DNA from: Candidatus Heimdallarchaeota archaeon
Lineage (GTDB): Archaea; Asgardarchaeota; Heimdallarchaeia; Heimdallarchaeales; Kariarchaeaceae
Direction of reading: 5' to 3'
DNA: 64,000 nucleotides
NCBI GenBank assembly: GCA_026702845.1
Contig: JADCLS010000005.1
Coordinates: 186,001 to 250,000 of the forward strand
Shown here: positions 32,101 to 40,959 of the stretch, one piece after another
Layout: each line of letters begins with the position of its first letter
Position numbering within the stretch: the stretch's first letter is position 1
Position numbers and translations under genes: made by a program
Notes under the pieces: model-generated
The model's database searches: none
What the model saw: the letters and a program-made list of their open reading frames with translations, nothing else
What the model was told of the DNA's origin: nothing

Positions 32101-34069
32101 TACAGAGTTTCAATCCTAATGCTAGGAATATAGTCAATGAGACTCTTACGTGTTATTGTTATACCCAACAAGTACAAAGGTTTCAATCCTAATGCTAGGA
32201 ATATAGTCAATGAGACATATCATATTCGTATTACTGATGAAATTAGTTGTGAGGTTTCAATCCTAATGCTAGGAATATAGTCAATGAGACATAGGTTCTG
32301 CAATAGTGCAGAAACAATTTTTACAAACGTTTCAATCCTAATGCTAGGAATATAGTCAATGAGACCGAAGATGATGAAGAGGAAGATGAAGAGGAAGAAG
32401 AGTGTTTCAATCCTAATGCTAGGAATATAGTCAATGAGACATAAATGGTATCAATCCCTTCCTTCTGGAACTGATATGTTTCAATCCTAATGCTAGGAAT
32501 ATAGTCAATGAGACTCAATTTTTGATAGATTATCCTCTAACACTGAGGTCATGTTTCAATCCTAATGCTAGGAATATAGTCAATGAGACTATTTCAAAAA
32601 CATGATCGCCGGTCAGATCCAACCCACGTTTCAATCCTAATGCTAGGAATATAGTCAATGAGACGATGTGGTACTTCTTCCATGATATCTAGTACTTTCT
32701 TGTTTCAATCCTAATGCTAGGAATATAGTCAATGAGACTAATAAAACTGATCAATTAGTAAGCAGATATGAGAATGTTTCAATCCTAATGCTAGGAATAT
32801 AGTCAATGAGACTGATTGGAAGCAATTGATTGAGGAAATTCAAATGAAGTTTCAATCCTAATGCTAGGAATATAGTCAATGAGACCATATCGGCTGATCT
32901 TGCTCGTTCGGATCTCATATCATGTTTCAATCCTAATGCTAGGAATATAGTCAATGAGACTAAGAATAGGTATCATGTTTTACTAAATGGATCAAGGTTT
33001 CAATCCTAATGCTAGGAATATAGTCAATGAGACTGGATATACAGATCACCGTCCTCATCCTCAAAAATCATGTTTCAATCCTAATGCTAGGAATATAGTC
33101 AATGAGACCTGAGAGAGGGGATCATATCATCATAGAGCTTTAGGGTTTCAATCCTAATGCTAGGAATATAGTCAATGAGACGCAACTATTGATTTATTGG
33201 CTCAACTCCCCTATAATGTGTTTCAATCCTAATGCTAGGAATATAGTCAATGAGACTGAATGGGTATTAGCTCATACAGGCGGGGTCAAAGATGTTTCAA
33301 TCCTAATGCTAGGAATATAGTCAATGAGACATCTGGTTGTATCTTATTTGATCAATGCCCTTCAAGAGTTTCAATCCTAATGCTAGGAATATAGTCAATG
33401 AGACTTCAACCATTGTGATTTAGTCCATTCGGTGCTTATAAGTTTCAATCCTAATGCTAGGAATATAGTCAATGAGACTAACAGGGAATTACTCAATCAC
33501 CTCTATACTTACCATAGTTTCAATCCTAATGCTAGGAATATAGTCAATGAGACCTAATAAAGATGATTATTATTATGATGGATCAAGAGTGTTTCAATCC
33601 TAATGCTAGGAATATAGTCAATGAGACATGTATCGCTTTCTAATGAGTATTTGACAATTTCATTGTTTCAATCCTAATGCTAGGAATATAGTCAATGAGA
33701 CTGAAGAAAATTGGGGGCAAATGTCTTTTCCTTATGAAGTTTCAATCCTAATGCTAGGAATATAGTCAATGAGACGAAATATCCTTATCAAACTATCAGG
33801 GCAAACTTTAGGGTTTCAATCCTAATGCTAGGAATATAGTCAATGAGACTTTTCTTTTTTGATATGATGATCGTTGTTTTCGTACGTTTCAATCCTAATG
33901 CTAGGAATATAGTCAATGAGACAATTCATCTCCTGCATACCATACTTCAAGATTTCCAAGTTTCAATCCTAATGCTAGGAATATAGTCAATGAGACTCTG
34001 CTGATGCAACGTATTACGCTGAGGACAATATGGTTTCAATCCTAATGCTAGGAATATAGTCAATGAGAC
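23165..34069 (-). CRISPR. CRISPR array 2, 147 full repeats plus one degenerate
   Basis: Same 37-bp repeat as array 1, about 74-bp period, spacers 36-38 bp. I count 147 full repeats (23238 to 34069) plus a first repeat at 23165-23201 whose 5' end has decayed. The next five repeats (23238, 23311, 23385, 23458, 23532) carry ATACAG in place of ATATAG. One repeat near 24341 ends GAGAT rather than GAGAC. Old variant repeats at the left and a leader at the right show leftward transcription. Several spacers recur (see findings). Apparent proteins in this stretch are read-through of repeats and are not genes. Confidence 0.99.
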
Positions 34070-34160
34070 TCTTGTATGATTCATTAGAATTCTTAAAATA
34101 TAAACGTATTTGGAAAAACTAATTTGCGCGATTAAAGATTCGGATTAATTGATTAGAAGT
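34070..34160 (-). promoter_or_regulatory. Leader and promoter of CRISPR array 2
   Basis: Shares with leader 1 the blocks TATGATTC, AATATAAAC (34097-34105), TTTGGAAAAA, TTGCGCGAT and AAAGATTCGGATT. The TATA box is again 28 nt from the repeat. Conservation of sequence and spacing beyond the promoter suggests sites used during spacer integration as well as transcription. Confidence 0.85.
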
Positions 34161-34279
34161 TTGAAATTGGGTTTTTTAGGATGAAGTAAACGCAGGTATT
34201 GGAAAATGGTTTTAGATCATGGATTATTATCAGTTAGATGATTCAAATGCTGCGCGATAAACCCTTATGGCTAGTTCTG

Positions 34280-34831
34280 TTAAACTCGAAGACAGATTTG
34301 CCAAAATTCACAATTTTGACATTTATTGGCCTCAGCACTAATTGGAGGAAGGGTTTGTGATTTTATGATTTTTCTAATTTCATAGCAAATTTTCATTACT
34401 TCTCCAGTTAATTCATCACCTAGATAGTAAGTGAAGAGCCTACCCTGATAGCCCATAATTTCTATCTTTTCACATTGGATCCCAAGTGATTCCCCTATTG
34501 CCAAAACACCTGCGATTGCCTGGTAGATATGACCTCTAGTTGGGAATTTCACATATCTCTTGTATTCCACAACTGTAAACTGATTTTTAAATATTTTAAT
34601 TAAATCAATTTTTGCTGCAATTCCTAGTTTATCGTTGTAGTAATACTGATTTTCAATTATTTCAGTGCAATTTTTGTATTGTTTTTGATAATTATTTTTA
34701 CGATCATGATAGGTTTCTCCCTTTTTCATTGCATAGGATTTTCTTTGAAAACCTTTGAAGTTTCGACGAAAATGAATTACTCTTCTACAATATACATATT
34801 GTCGGATTTCTTCAGCATTTACTATAATAAT
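34280..34831 (-). CDS. cas4: Cas4, RecB-like nuclease with Fe-S cluster
   Basis: 183 residues if started at ATT 34831. The N-terminal region upstream of the first ATG (34729) encodes EEIRQYVYCRRVIHF, the conserved first cluster cysteine of Cas4, and KGETYHD carries the active-site His. The nuclease core has KIDLI and VEYKR (RecB motifs II/III) and YQAIAG. The C-terminus has CQNCEFWQIC, the other three cluster cysteines. Cas4 trims prespacers and selects PAM ends. The start must lie before 34729, but no ATG, GTG or TTG is in frame. ATT/ATT/ATA codons at 34831-34823 follow GGAGAGGG, overlapping the end of cas2 by ten bases. Confidence 0.88.
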   Translation of the reverse strand: MIIVNAEEIRQYVYCRRVIHFRRNFKGFQRKSYAMKKGETYHDRKNNYQKQYKNCTEIIENQYYYNDKLGIAAKIDLIKIFKNQFTVVEYKRYVKFPTRGHIYQAIAGVLAIGESLGIQCEKIEIMGYQGRLFTYYLGDELTGEVMKICYEIRKIIKSQTLPPISAEANKCQNCEFWQICLRV

Positions 34832-35136
34832 AACACACCCTCTCCTTTCTTGTATTCTTTAGGTTTATCCTCGTTTTGCTCTTCTTGAACCTGTTGAATG
34901 AATGAAGACTTTGCGATGCAGTTTACACAAAGTGGCTGTATAAGAATTTCGGCATGAGATCCCTTAATTATATCAAGGATAATTCTTTTCAATTCTATTA
35001 ACTTTGTATTAGTTAATAAACCATGAAATACCGAGTATTGAATTCTATTCAATCCCAAATTAATCAGCTCCTGTCCTAGTTTTGTTCTAATTTCATCTTC
35101 AACAATGTCGTAGGAGATGATGTAGGTCTTTGTCAT
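34822..35136 (-). CDS. cas2: Cas2
   Basis: 104 residues. TYIISYDIVEDEIRTKLGQE is the first strand and helix with the conserved Asp of Cas2, followed by RIQYSVFHG. Cas2 bridges two Cas1 dimers in the spacer-integration complex. ATG at 35136 is seven nt after GGTGG and overlaps the cas1 stop. The C-terminal tail (from about 80, EEQNEDKPKEYKKGEG) is longer and more charged than usual. Confidence 0.93.
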   Translation of the reverse strand: MTKTYIISYDIVEDEIRTKLGQELINLGLNRIQYSVFHGLLTNTKLIELKRIILDIIKGSHAEILIQPLCVNCIAKSSFIQQVQEEQNEDKPKEYKKGEGVLLL

Positions 35137-36146
35137 CAAATAACCACCTTATTCTTAAAAGGAGCATATTTTTTATTTTGTCCCATTAGAAATTTTACTA
35201 ATTTCCGAGCCTGAATAATAATATGATGTTTCAACTTTTTATTGGAAATCTTGAGTTCCAGGTTCAGGAAAAAAGATGATAGAAAATCTTGTTTGAGATC
35301 ATCAGAAATTATTACAGCTTGTTCAGGATCATCCTTGGGAATTTTTTTCCCCAACATTAATTCTATGAGAATCTCATCTACACATATCTGTCGAAATTCC
35401 TCCATCATATCAAGAACAAGAGACGCTTTTCCAGATCGATCTGTATGGATAAATCCTGCATAAATATCCAAACCAGAAATTACTAATGCATTTACAATCT
35501 GTGTTTTAAGAATTGCATAACCATAATTTAAAATTGCATTCACCATATCTTCAGCAGGTCTTCGGGTTCTATTACCAAAATTAATTCCTTGCATTGTCGC
35601 CAACTCGCGTAATTTATCGTAGTAGGAGACATTAAAAGCTGCTTCCAAACCCATTAGGTTATTTCTAATTGAATCCAAATCTTCGTAGGTTGAATATTGT
35701 TTAAAATCAGAGATAATTTTTGAAGTTTCATCTTCCAATTGCTTCCCATGATCTTTAAATTTGCTTCTTCTCCTTCCTACTTTTTTTATGGTTGAAATTT
35801 TATTCATACAACTTTGAGAAATAATTGAAGTAGCTAGAATTACTGCTTTTCTATTTTCTATTGCCTTGTACTGTGCTTTTCTTACTACAACTAATCCATT
35901 CATGACTTGAGGTAGTAACCACATTCCAATGGATTGATAATTAGGCCAGAATACAGCGATTCCATATTCTTTAATAAGATCAAAACCACCTGAAGTTATT
36001 GAAGAAGTTGAATCAATAATTATATGATCTACTATATCAGCTGGAACATAACTTACAGGTTTTTTTGAAAAGCCAAATGATATTTTGAATAAATCTTTAG
36101 ATTTTTGAATTTTACATCCAGGATCCGTGAGCACAATTACTACCAT
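35136..36146 (-). CDS. cas1: Cas1 integrase
   Basis: 336 residues, normal length. The catalytic triad is visible: Glu in LMGLEAAFNVSYY, His in GFIHTDRSGKASLVLD and the acidic residue in MMEEFRQICVD. Cas1 inserts prespacers at the leader-repeat junction. ATG lies seven nt after GGAGG, and the gene overlaps DUF2797 and abuts cas2. Confidence 0.96.
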   Translation of the reverse strand: MVVIVLTDPGCKIQKSKDLFKISFGFSKKPVSYVPADIVDHIIIDSTSSITSGGFDLIKEYGIAVFWPNYQSIGMWLLPQVMNGLVVVRKAQYKAIENRKAVILATSIISQSCMNKISTIKKVGRRRSKFKDHGKQLEDETSKIISDFKQYSTYEDLDSIRNNLMGLEAAFNVSYYDKLRELATMQGINFGNRTRRPAEDMVNAILNYGYAILKTQIVNALVISGLDIYAGFIHTDRSGKASLVLDMMEEFRQICVDEILIELMLGKKIPKDDPEQAVIISDDLKQDFLSSFFLNLELKISNKKLKHHIIIQARKLVKFLMGQNKKYAPFKNKVVI

Positions 36147-37012
36147 ATCGTTCCCTCCAATACCTCACGATGCAAGAATTTGGATAAATTCACAAAAACG
36201 GAGATTTTTCCTGTATCAATTACCATATACTGACCAATAATTCTCAAAATCTTTCCTTTTAATTGGGGAGATTGATTAGGTATAATTGTTTTGGCATATT
36301 TCTTATGATCATATAAATTCAAATACTCAATTTGCATATTGCCAAATTTCTCGAGTATCATTGACTTTGGCCAAAAAGAAAACATGGCATTTACTGCAAT
36401 ATTTGGTTGTCCTAATATTGATACATATGGAGTCCCAGTTTCTTTTAGATCCAGAGAAGTTTGAATTTGCTCACATTTTTCTACATCAGTAATTCTTGAT
36501 GCAAACCCTATATTCTCAAACCATTTCTCTGCAATTAGAACCTCAGGAAGATTTTTGAATGATTTGATTACAATAGCTTCCTCCAAACCCTGTTCGAGCA
36601 ACCTTAACAAATAACCCCCTTGTCTTTTTTCTCTGGATATTCCGACTTTGATTGATTCTCCTATTCTCCCTAGATACAGAATATATTTTTGAAAACAGAA
36701 TTTTGCATTCTCTGATGAACAACACAATGGTTTAGGTTTTTTACAGGTGTCAACTTCTTCATTATTATTGAATAAGCAGTTAATTCTTGTAACAAATTCC
36801 ATTTCTTCATGAATACAATAATCACAGTAACCATGCCTTAGAGTGGCATATGACCTACACCGGGTACAGATAAATTCTCCGAATATTAAGGTGATATTTT
36901 CTTCTTCAGATAATTGGATTTCCTCAAATTCACACCAATCAGTCTCTACTAGTAGAGTATTGTATAGTTTCTTTTCATTCAGTTCCAGATGGATTTTTCT
37001 TAGTATTTTCAT
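36140..37012 (-). CDS. DUF2797-like protein in the adaptation operon
   Basis: 290 residues. An N-terminal zinc part (CTRCRSYATLRHGYCDYC, about 50-70, with more Cys at CKKPKPLCC and CFQKY) is followed by YLGRIGESIKVGISREKRQG and LLEQGLEEA (about 137-167). This is the DUF2797 pattern, whose core resembles a GIY-YIG nuclease fold. It sits between cas6 and cas1 and overlaps both, so it is co-translated with them. A role in prespacer processing or RNA handling would fit but is unproven. The catalytic residues expected of an active GIY-YIG nuclease cannot be assigned with confidence. Confidence 0.65.
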   Translation of the reverse strand: MKILRKIHLELNEKKLYNTLLVETDWCEFEEIQLSEEENITLIFGEFICTRCRSYATLRHGYCDYCIHEEMEFVTRINCLFNNNEEVDTCKKPKPLCCSSENAKFCFQKYILYLGRIGESIKVGISREKRQGGYLLRLLEQGLEEAIVIKSFKNLPEVLIAEKWFENIGFASRITDVEKCEQIQTSLDLKETGTPYVSILGQPNIAVNAMFSFWPKSMILEKFGNMQIEYLNLYDHKKYAKTIIPNQSPQLKGKILRIIGQYMVIDTGKISVFVNLSKFLHREVLEGTIW

Positions 37013-37775
37013 CTTCTCTCTCCCTCTTTTTCACATATATTTGCCCAAATCCTTGTGTAGTTTTTCCACCAACACCCCATATAGTGGCAAGGGCCAAGAT
37101 ACTGGGCAAAATATCTAATCCCTCTGTATTTTCGATTCTAGCTGAAAATTCTCCCTTGAATCCTCTCTGCTTTCTATTCTTCCCCTGTTTCACTTCAACT
37201 GAATGGAATTTGTGTTGAAACACATCAATATTTTTGATACAAAGCTCCACAAGGGATTTTTGATCAATATCAGATATGGGTGTCACAATACGACTGTAAT
37301 TTTTAATCATCGATCTCCAGATCTTGGTGAGATCAGGATATGCATCGATTTTAGATTTCCGATAAGGTGAGGAGAAGAAAGTTGGAGTATTGAAAAACAC
37401 CCTGAACATATCAAATTTTTCAGAAATCGGTAGTTCTATTCTTTGAACTTGAATGTGAGATAGTTTATGATGGGTATCACCTATATAAATCTCCAAATTT
37501 GATTGTTCAGCAATTAATGAAAGTATAAGCTTGGATATTTCATCATCTGCAGTTGAAAGCGAGAAACTTGCAAGATTTTTTCGTTTGTCCACTTGGATAT
37601 GAGTTAAGGAGAAGGATTTACTCCGCTTTTGATTATGTAATATCGGGGATACTGTGGGGTCCAATTTCTCGCATAGTCGTAAAAATGCACCATGGGCCAC
37701 TCTACCTGAAAAACCATATAATTTGAAATCAGAATTAATATGAAAATATATCGTATATGTGTAAATAATTGTCAA
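36975..37775 (-). CDS. cas6: Cas6 crRNA endonuclease
   Basis: 266 residues. KLYGFSGRVAHGAFLRL near the N-terminus and the C-terminal Gly-rich loop VGGKTTQGFGQIYV are the hallmarks of Cas6. RKQRGFKGEFSARI fits the second RAMP domain. Cas6 cuts the repeat to leave an eight-nt 5' handle. The start is TTG, seven nt after GGAGG. First gene of the processing/adaptation operon; it overlaps DUF2797 by 38 bases. Confidence 0.93.
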   Translation of the reverse strand: MTIIYTYTIYFHINSDFKLYGFSGRVAHGAFLRLCEKLDPTVSPILHNQKRSKSFSLTHIQVDKRKNLASFSLSTADDEISKLILSLIAEQSNLEIYIGDTHHKLSHIQVQRIELPISEKFDMFRVFFNTPTFFSSPYRKSKIDAYPDLTKIWRSMIKNYSRIVTPISDIDQKSLVELCIKNIDVFQHKFHSVEVKQGKNRKQRGFKGEFSARIENTEGLDILPSILALATIWGVGGKTTQGFGQIYVKKREREDENTKKNPSGTE

Positions 37776-37851
37776 ATTAATACCTCCTACCTTCCAAAAC
37801 CGAGTACAATATTAATGTAATACTTCTCCACCCACGTATAATTAGTACTAA

Positions 37852-37864
37852 TATGTATTTAACT
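37852..37864 (-). promoter_or_regulatory. Candidate TATA box of the cas6 operon
   Basis: AGTTAAATACATA on the minus strand lies about 80 nt before the cas6 TTG, the same distance as the TATA box of the interference operon. Confidence 0.35.
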
Positions 37865-37883
37865 ACTTATCTTCCTGCATAAT

Positions 37884-38000
37884 TCAAAGATAAATATTTC
37901 TCAAATCCATAACAGTAGAATTAGAATCCCCCTCTTTCACGAACTTTTTGTAGACATCTTTTATGATAGGGAAACCCTCCAATGTTAGAATATTCCACAT
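37884..38000 (-). CDS. Small ORF after the AAA+ ATPase gene
   Basis: 38 residues from ATG at 38000, with a coding-like composition (ILTLEGFPIIKDVYKKFVKE). It is in the same frame as the AAA+ gene, directly after its TAA stop with nine codons between, so it could be a separate small gene, a readthrough tail or a relic of a longer ATPase. No family recognised. Confidence 0.35.
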   Translation of the reverse strand: MWNILTLEGFPIIKDVYKKFVKEGDSNSTVMDLRNIYL

Positions 38001-38024
38001 CAAGTTTCCAAAAGCTTGACTTGG

Positions 38025-39662
38025 TTAATCATCTCCAAACATATCAAGATCAAGTTCATTTTTCAAAATTGGGACTTTCTCTTCATTTTTACGCATTTCA
38101 AAGGACCCATCCTCATCACTGGCAAGTCTTGCCCTGTGTTTTGCCCATATTCTTAATTTATTTAGGTTCTCAAATCTAACTTTGGATAGTGGGTATATTT
38201 TGCTTATCGCCTCTAAAAATACATCAGTATTAATTTCAGATCCCCTACCAAAGGCGATATACAGACCCTCATTTATGGCACCCTCTATTTCAGCTCCGGT
38301 GTATCCAATGGAAGCCTCTATTAGTTGTTTCAAATTCAAATTTTGGATAATCTCTGATTCCTTAATTCTTTTATTCAGATGGATCATCCAGATATCTTTC
38401 CTACTCTTCTCACCTGGTAGATCGACAAAAAATATCTCATCAAATCTTCCTTTTCGTAATAATTCAGGTGGTAATTTTGAAACATCATTTGCTGTTGCAA
38501 CCACAAACACTGGCTCTTCTTTTTCCTGCATCCAGGTCAATATGGTACCAAAAATTCTCGAGGTTGTACCACCATCCGTCTGGTCTGAACTGCCCACTCC
38601 GGATAATCCCTTCTCTATCTCATCAATCCAGAGAATTGCAGGAGCTATTGTATTCGCTACTTGAATAGCCTTTCGTACATTTGCCTCACTTTCTCCAACA
38701 ATACCAGCAAATACTCTCCCAATATCAAATTTCAATAGTGGCAATTTCCAATCTGAGGCAATAGATTTTGCAATTAAGGATTTACCTCCACCAGGGATAC
38801 CTAATAGTAACACACCCTTGGGAGGTTCAAGTCCAAAATCAATTGCTTCTTTAGTAAAACCCATTCTTCGATGTCGCAACCATTCTTTCAGCTGAGTTAG
38901 ACCTCCTACATCTCCAAAACCTTCTTTTGGATGGAAATACTCAAGTATACCGTTCTGTTTAATTATCTGCTCTTTTCTGGAAATTACAAAGGGTATACCT
39001 TCATGATCTATTTTACCATATCTTTGTATCAATTCTTTGAAAGTCTGTCTAGCTTCTTGATATGTTAATCCAAGTGCAGCACCTGCAAGTTCATCAATAC
39101 TTGTCTCATCAACATTTGCATCTGGGACGTTCAGAGAGCTGATGACATTACTCAATGTACTCCGTAACAATTTAAGAGGTGGGAGCGGAAGGTCCATAAT
39201 TATTGTCGATTTACTTAGCTCAACTGGGAGATCTGTAATGGGTTGAATAAAGATAATCGTTCTTGTTGAATGGTTATTTTCAGCAAACTCCCTCAAATGG
39301 GCAATCAGTTGAGGACGAACAGCAGAATTTGGATCCAGATAGAAGTGTAAGTCCTTGACAAATAATATTGAATGCTCAAATTTATCAATTGTATCTTGAT
39401 CTGTACCTCGATAATTGTCAATTGCAGATACCAATTCTTCCCGATCATTCATAGATTCAAATACTCTATCAGTACTATTGTATTTCTCAAGACGTCTGGG
39501 CATCGACCACCTGAAGAGCCTGTATTTATACTCCTGTTCTTTAAGGAAAAGTTGCAGTATTCCCTCAAATCGTTCATTCTCATAAGAAATGACTTGGATC
39601 AATGGTGTTCCAGAAAGGATCTTCTGAAATAAATCTTTGTTAAAACTTATTTTCTCACTCAT
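38025..39662 (-). CDS. Ycf46-type AAA+ ATPase
   Basis: 545 residues. An N-terminal AAA-like domain without a usable P-loop (about 15-225) precedes an active AAA+ module: Walker A LLLGIPGGGKSLIAKSIA (about 285-302), GRVFAGIVGESEANVRKA, Walker B AILWIDEIEKG, sensor FVVATANDV, and arginine fingers in LLRKGRFDEIFF. This is the Ycf46 family known from cyanobacteria, plastids and scattered prokaryotes. It is presumably a remodelling ATPase acting on a partner protein. ATG lies seven nt after GGAGG and overlaps the radical SAM gene by four bases. Confidence 0.88.
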   Translation of the reverse strand: MSEKISFNKDLFQKILSGTPLIQVISYENERFEGILQLFLKEQEYKYRLFRWSMPRRLEKYNSTDRVFESMNDREELVSAIDNYRGTDQDTIDKFEHSILFVKDLHFYLDPNSAVRPQLIAHLREFAENNHSTRTIIFIQPITDLPVELSKSTIIMDLPLPPLKLLRSTLSNVISSLNVPDANVDETSIDELAGAALGLTYQEARQTFKELIQRYGKIDHEGIPFVISRKEQIIKQNGILEYFHPKEGFGDVGGLTQLKEWLRHRRMGFTKEAIDFGLEPPKGVLLLGIPGGGKSLIAKSIASDWKLPLLKFDIGRVFAGIVGESEANVRKAIQVANTIAPAILWIDEIEKGLSGVGSSDQTDGGTTSRIFGTILTWMQEKEEPVFVVATANDVSKLPPELLRKGRFDEIFFVDLPGEKSRKDIWMIHLNKRIKESEIIQNLNLKQLIEASIGYTGAEIEGAINEGLYIAFGRGSEINTDVFLEAISKIYPLSKVRFENLNKLRIWAKHRARLASDEDGSFEMRKNEEKVPILKNELDLDMFGDD

Positions 39663-40225
39663 GATAATTCCTCCAAGATAAATGATTCAGGGTATCCCAA
39701 TACTTTGATATTACCTATATCATCTAGAATTATTTCAATCTCCTGCTCTTCTACAATGTTCAATTCTTTGTATTTGTCACTATAATACTTGATTTGCTGA
39801 TTACTAGATCCTCTCCATTTCAACGCAGTATCTCTGAGTTGTTCAATATAACGACCAGTGATTACTATGTCACATAATCCCACGATCTGTAATTTAATAG
39901 GATCAGCCTCAATTTCATCTTCTTCATAACCAGAATACAACATTATGTCATAATTCATTGATTTTACTAATGTGACAAAATTGAGCAGTGGTTCTTTTTG
40001 ATCTAAAGGTTCACCACCAAGGATTGTCACCCCAGTGACGCTTTTATTTGCAACAAGAGAGGCCAATTCCTCAGGGTTCATGATACTACCTCCATCAGTA
40101 CTCCAGAATTGAGTATTCCAACAGCCTTTGCATCTGATTGAGCAACCCTGCAACCATATAACAAATCGAGTACCTGGTCCATAGATTTCACTAATTTCCC
40201 ATTCACCAATTGATAGATCCGACAT
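39659..40225 (-). CDS. NrdG-like radical SAM protein
   Basis: 188 residues. GCSIRCKGCW contains the CxxxCxxC cluster motif (C28, C32, C35), and LGGEPLDQ (about 69-76) is the SAM-binding GGE motif. Length and layout are those of short activating enzymes such as NrdG, which make a glycyl radical on a partner. No NrdD or other glycyl-radical enzyme is in the operon, so the target is unknown. It overlaps the AAA+ gene by four bases. Confidence 0.85.
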   Translation of the reverse strand: MSDLSIGEWEISEIYGPGTRFVIWLQGCSIRCKGCWNTQFWSTDGGSIMNPEELASLVANKSVTGVTILGGEPLDQKEPLLNFVTLVKSMNYDIMLYSGYEEDEIEADPIKLQIVGLCDIVITGRYIEQLRDTALKWRGSSNQQIKYYSDKYKELNIVEEQEIEIILDDIGNIKVLGYPESFILEELS

Positions 40226-40228
40226 ATA

Positions 40229-40741
40229 TCAAATTCTCCTAAGAACCAGTTTTACCTTGTTATCCACTTGTTTTCTGACAACAGTAAATCCTTTTTTCTG
40301 GGCTTTCTTCTGAAGTGCATCAATTTTTTTCTCGATTTCTTCTTCCCTTGCTTTTTCTTCCCTTTTGAGCATCTTATGTGCGATCTTCTCTTGTTTTTTC
40401 AATTCCATTATTTCCTTTTCTTTCTCTTTTTGTTCCTCAATGCTTTTATTCATTTTCTCTCGCTCAAGAGCAAGTGATTTTTGTCTCAGTTCCTCCAGGT
40501 AATTTTTTGCATCTATCTCATATTTATTCTCTAAAGAAACTAAGAATTTCCCAGCTGTTTTATTGTAACTATTGTATTCAGCCTTGTAGAATTCTCCACT
40601 ATGAGTTAGTACTACTCCATTTGATAATTTTATCTGGGATTGATTTTTCGTATATTGAATATTCAATGATTCTATACAAGAAAGCAGAATTTTCTCAATT
40701 CTAAAATTTCTTATTATCTTTGAAACAGTATGTGAACTCAT
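40229..40741 (-). CDS. DUF1257 (Ycf35)-like coiled-coil protein
   Basis: 170 residues. The N-terminal half (SSHTVSKIIRNFRIEKILLS, then LSNGVVLTHSGEFYKAEYN) resembles DUF1257/Ycf35. The middle (about 80-145) is a Lys/Glu coiled coil. The C-terminus (KGFTVVRKQVDNKVKLVLRR) is the typical last strand pair. In cyanobacteria DUF1257 genes sit beside DUF2997 and Ycf46-type ATPases, as here. Biochemical function unknown. Confidence 0.65.
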   Translation of the reverse strand: MSSHTVSKIIRNFRIEKILLSCIESLNIQYTKNQSQIKLSNGVVLTHSGEFYKAEYNSYNKTAGKFLVSLENKYEIDAKNYLEELRQKSLALEREKMNKSIEEQKEKEKEIMELKKQEKIAHKMLKREEKAREEEIEKKIDALQKKAQKKGFTVVRKQVDNKVKLVLRRI

Positions 40742-40959
40742 TGTGAACCTCCTAATTTTTGTTTTTGTTGGACATCCACGGTTCTACCCAGTTTTTTCTC
40801 TTTGTAGAAATCGTCGGTCTTATTATGTTCCTCGATGAATGCTATTTCTTCAAGTAAGTCCTCCAGTTCATCTATACATTCCGATCCTGTATATCCCTCT
40901 GTTTTTGCTTTAACTTTACCAGTTTTGGTATCTATCTCAAATATTATCTCTTTATCCAT
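40738..40959 (-). CDS. DUF2997 small protein
   Basis: 73 residues. EIIFEIDTKTGKVKAKTEGY followed by GSECIDELEDLLEEI and a basic tail is the DUF2997 pattern (strand pair, then GxxC and a helix). It overlaps the DUF1257-like gene by four bases and abuts the 602-residue gene, so the three are co-translated. Function unknown. Confidence 0.75.
   Translation of the reverse strand: MDKEIIFEIDTKTGKVKAKTEGYTGSECIDELEDLLEEIAFIEEHNKTDDFYKEKKLGRTVDVQQKQKLGGSQ

Noticed and set aside
12901..34069. Many apparent minus-strand proteins with repeated LIDYIPSIRIET and VSLTIFLALGLK
   Set aside because: They are translations of the CRISPR repeat and spacers; there is no gene in the arrays.
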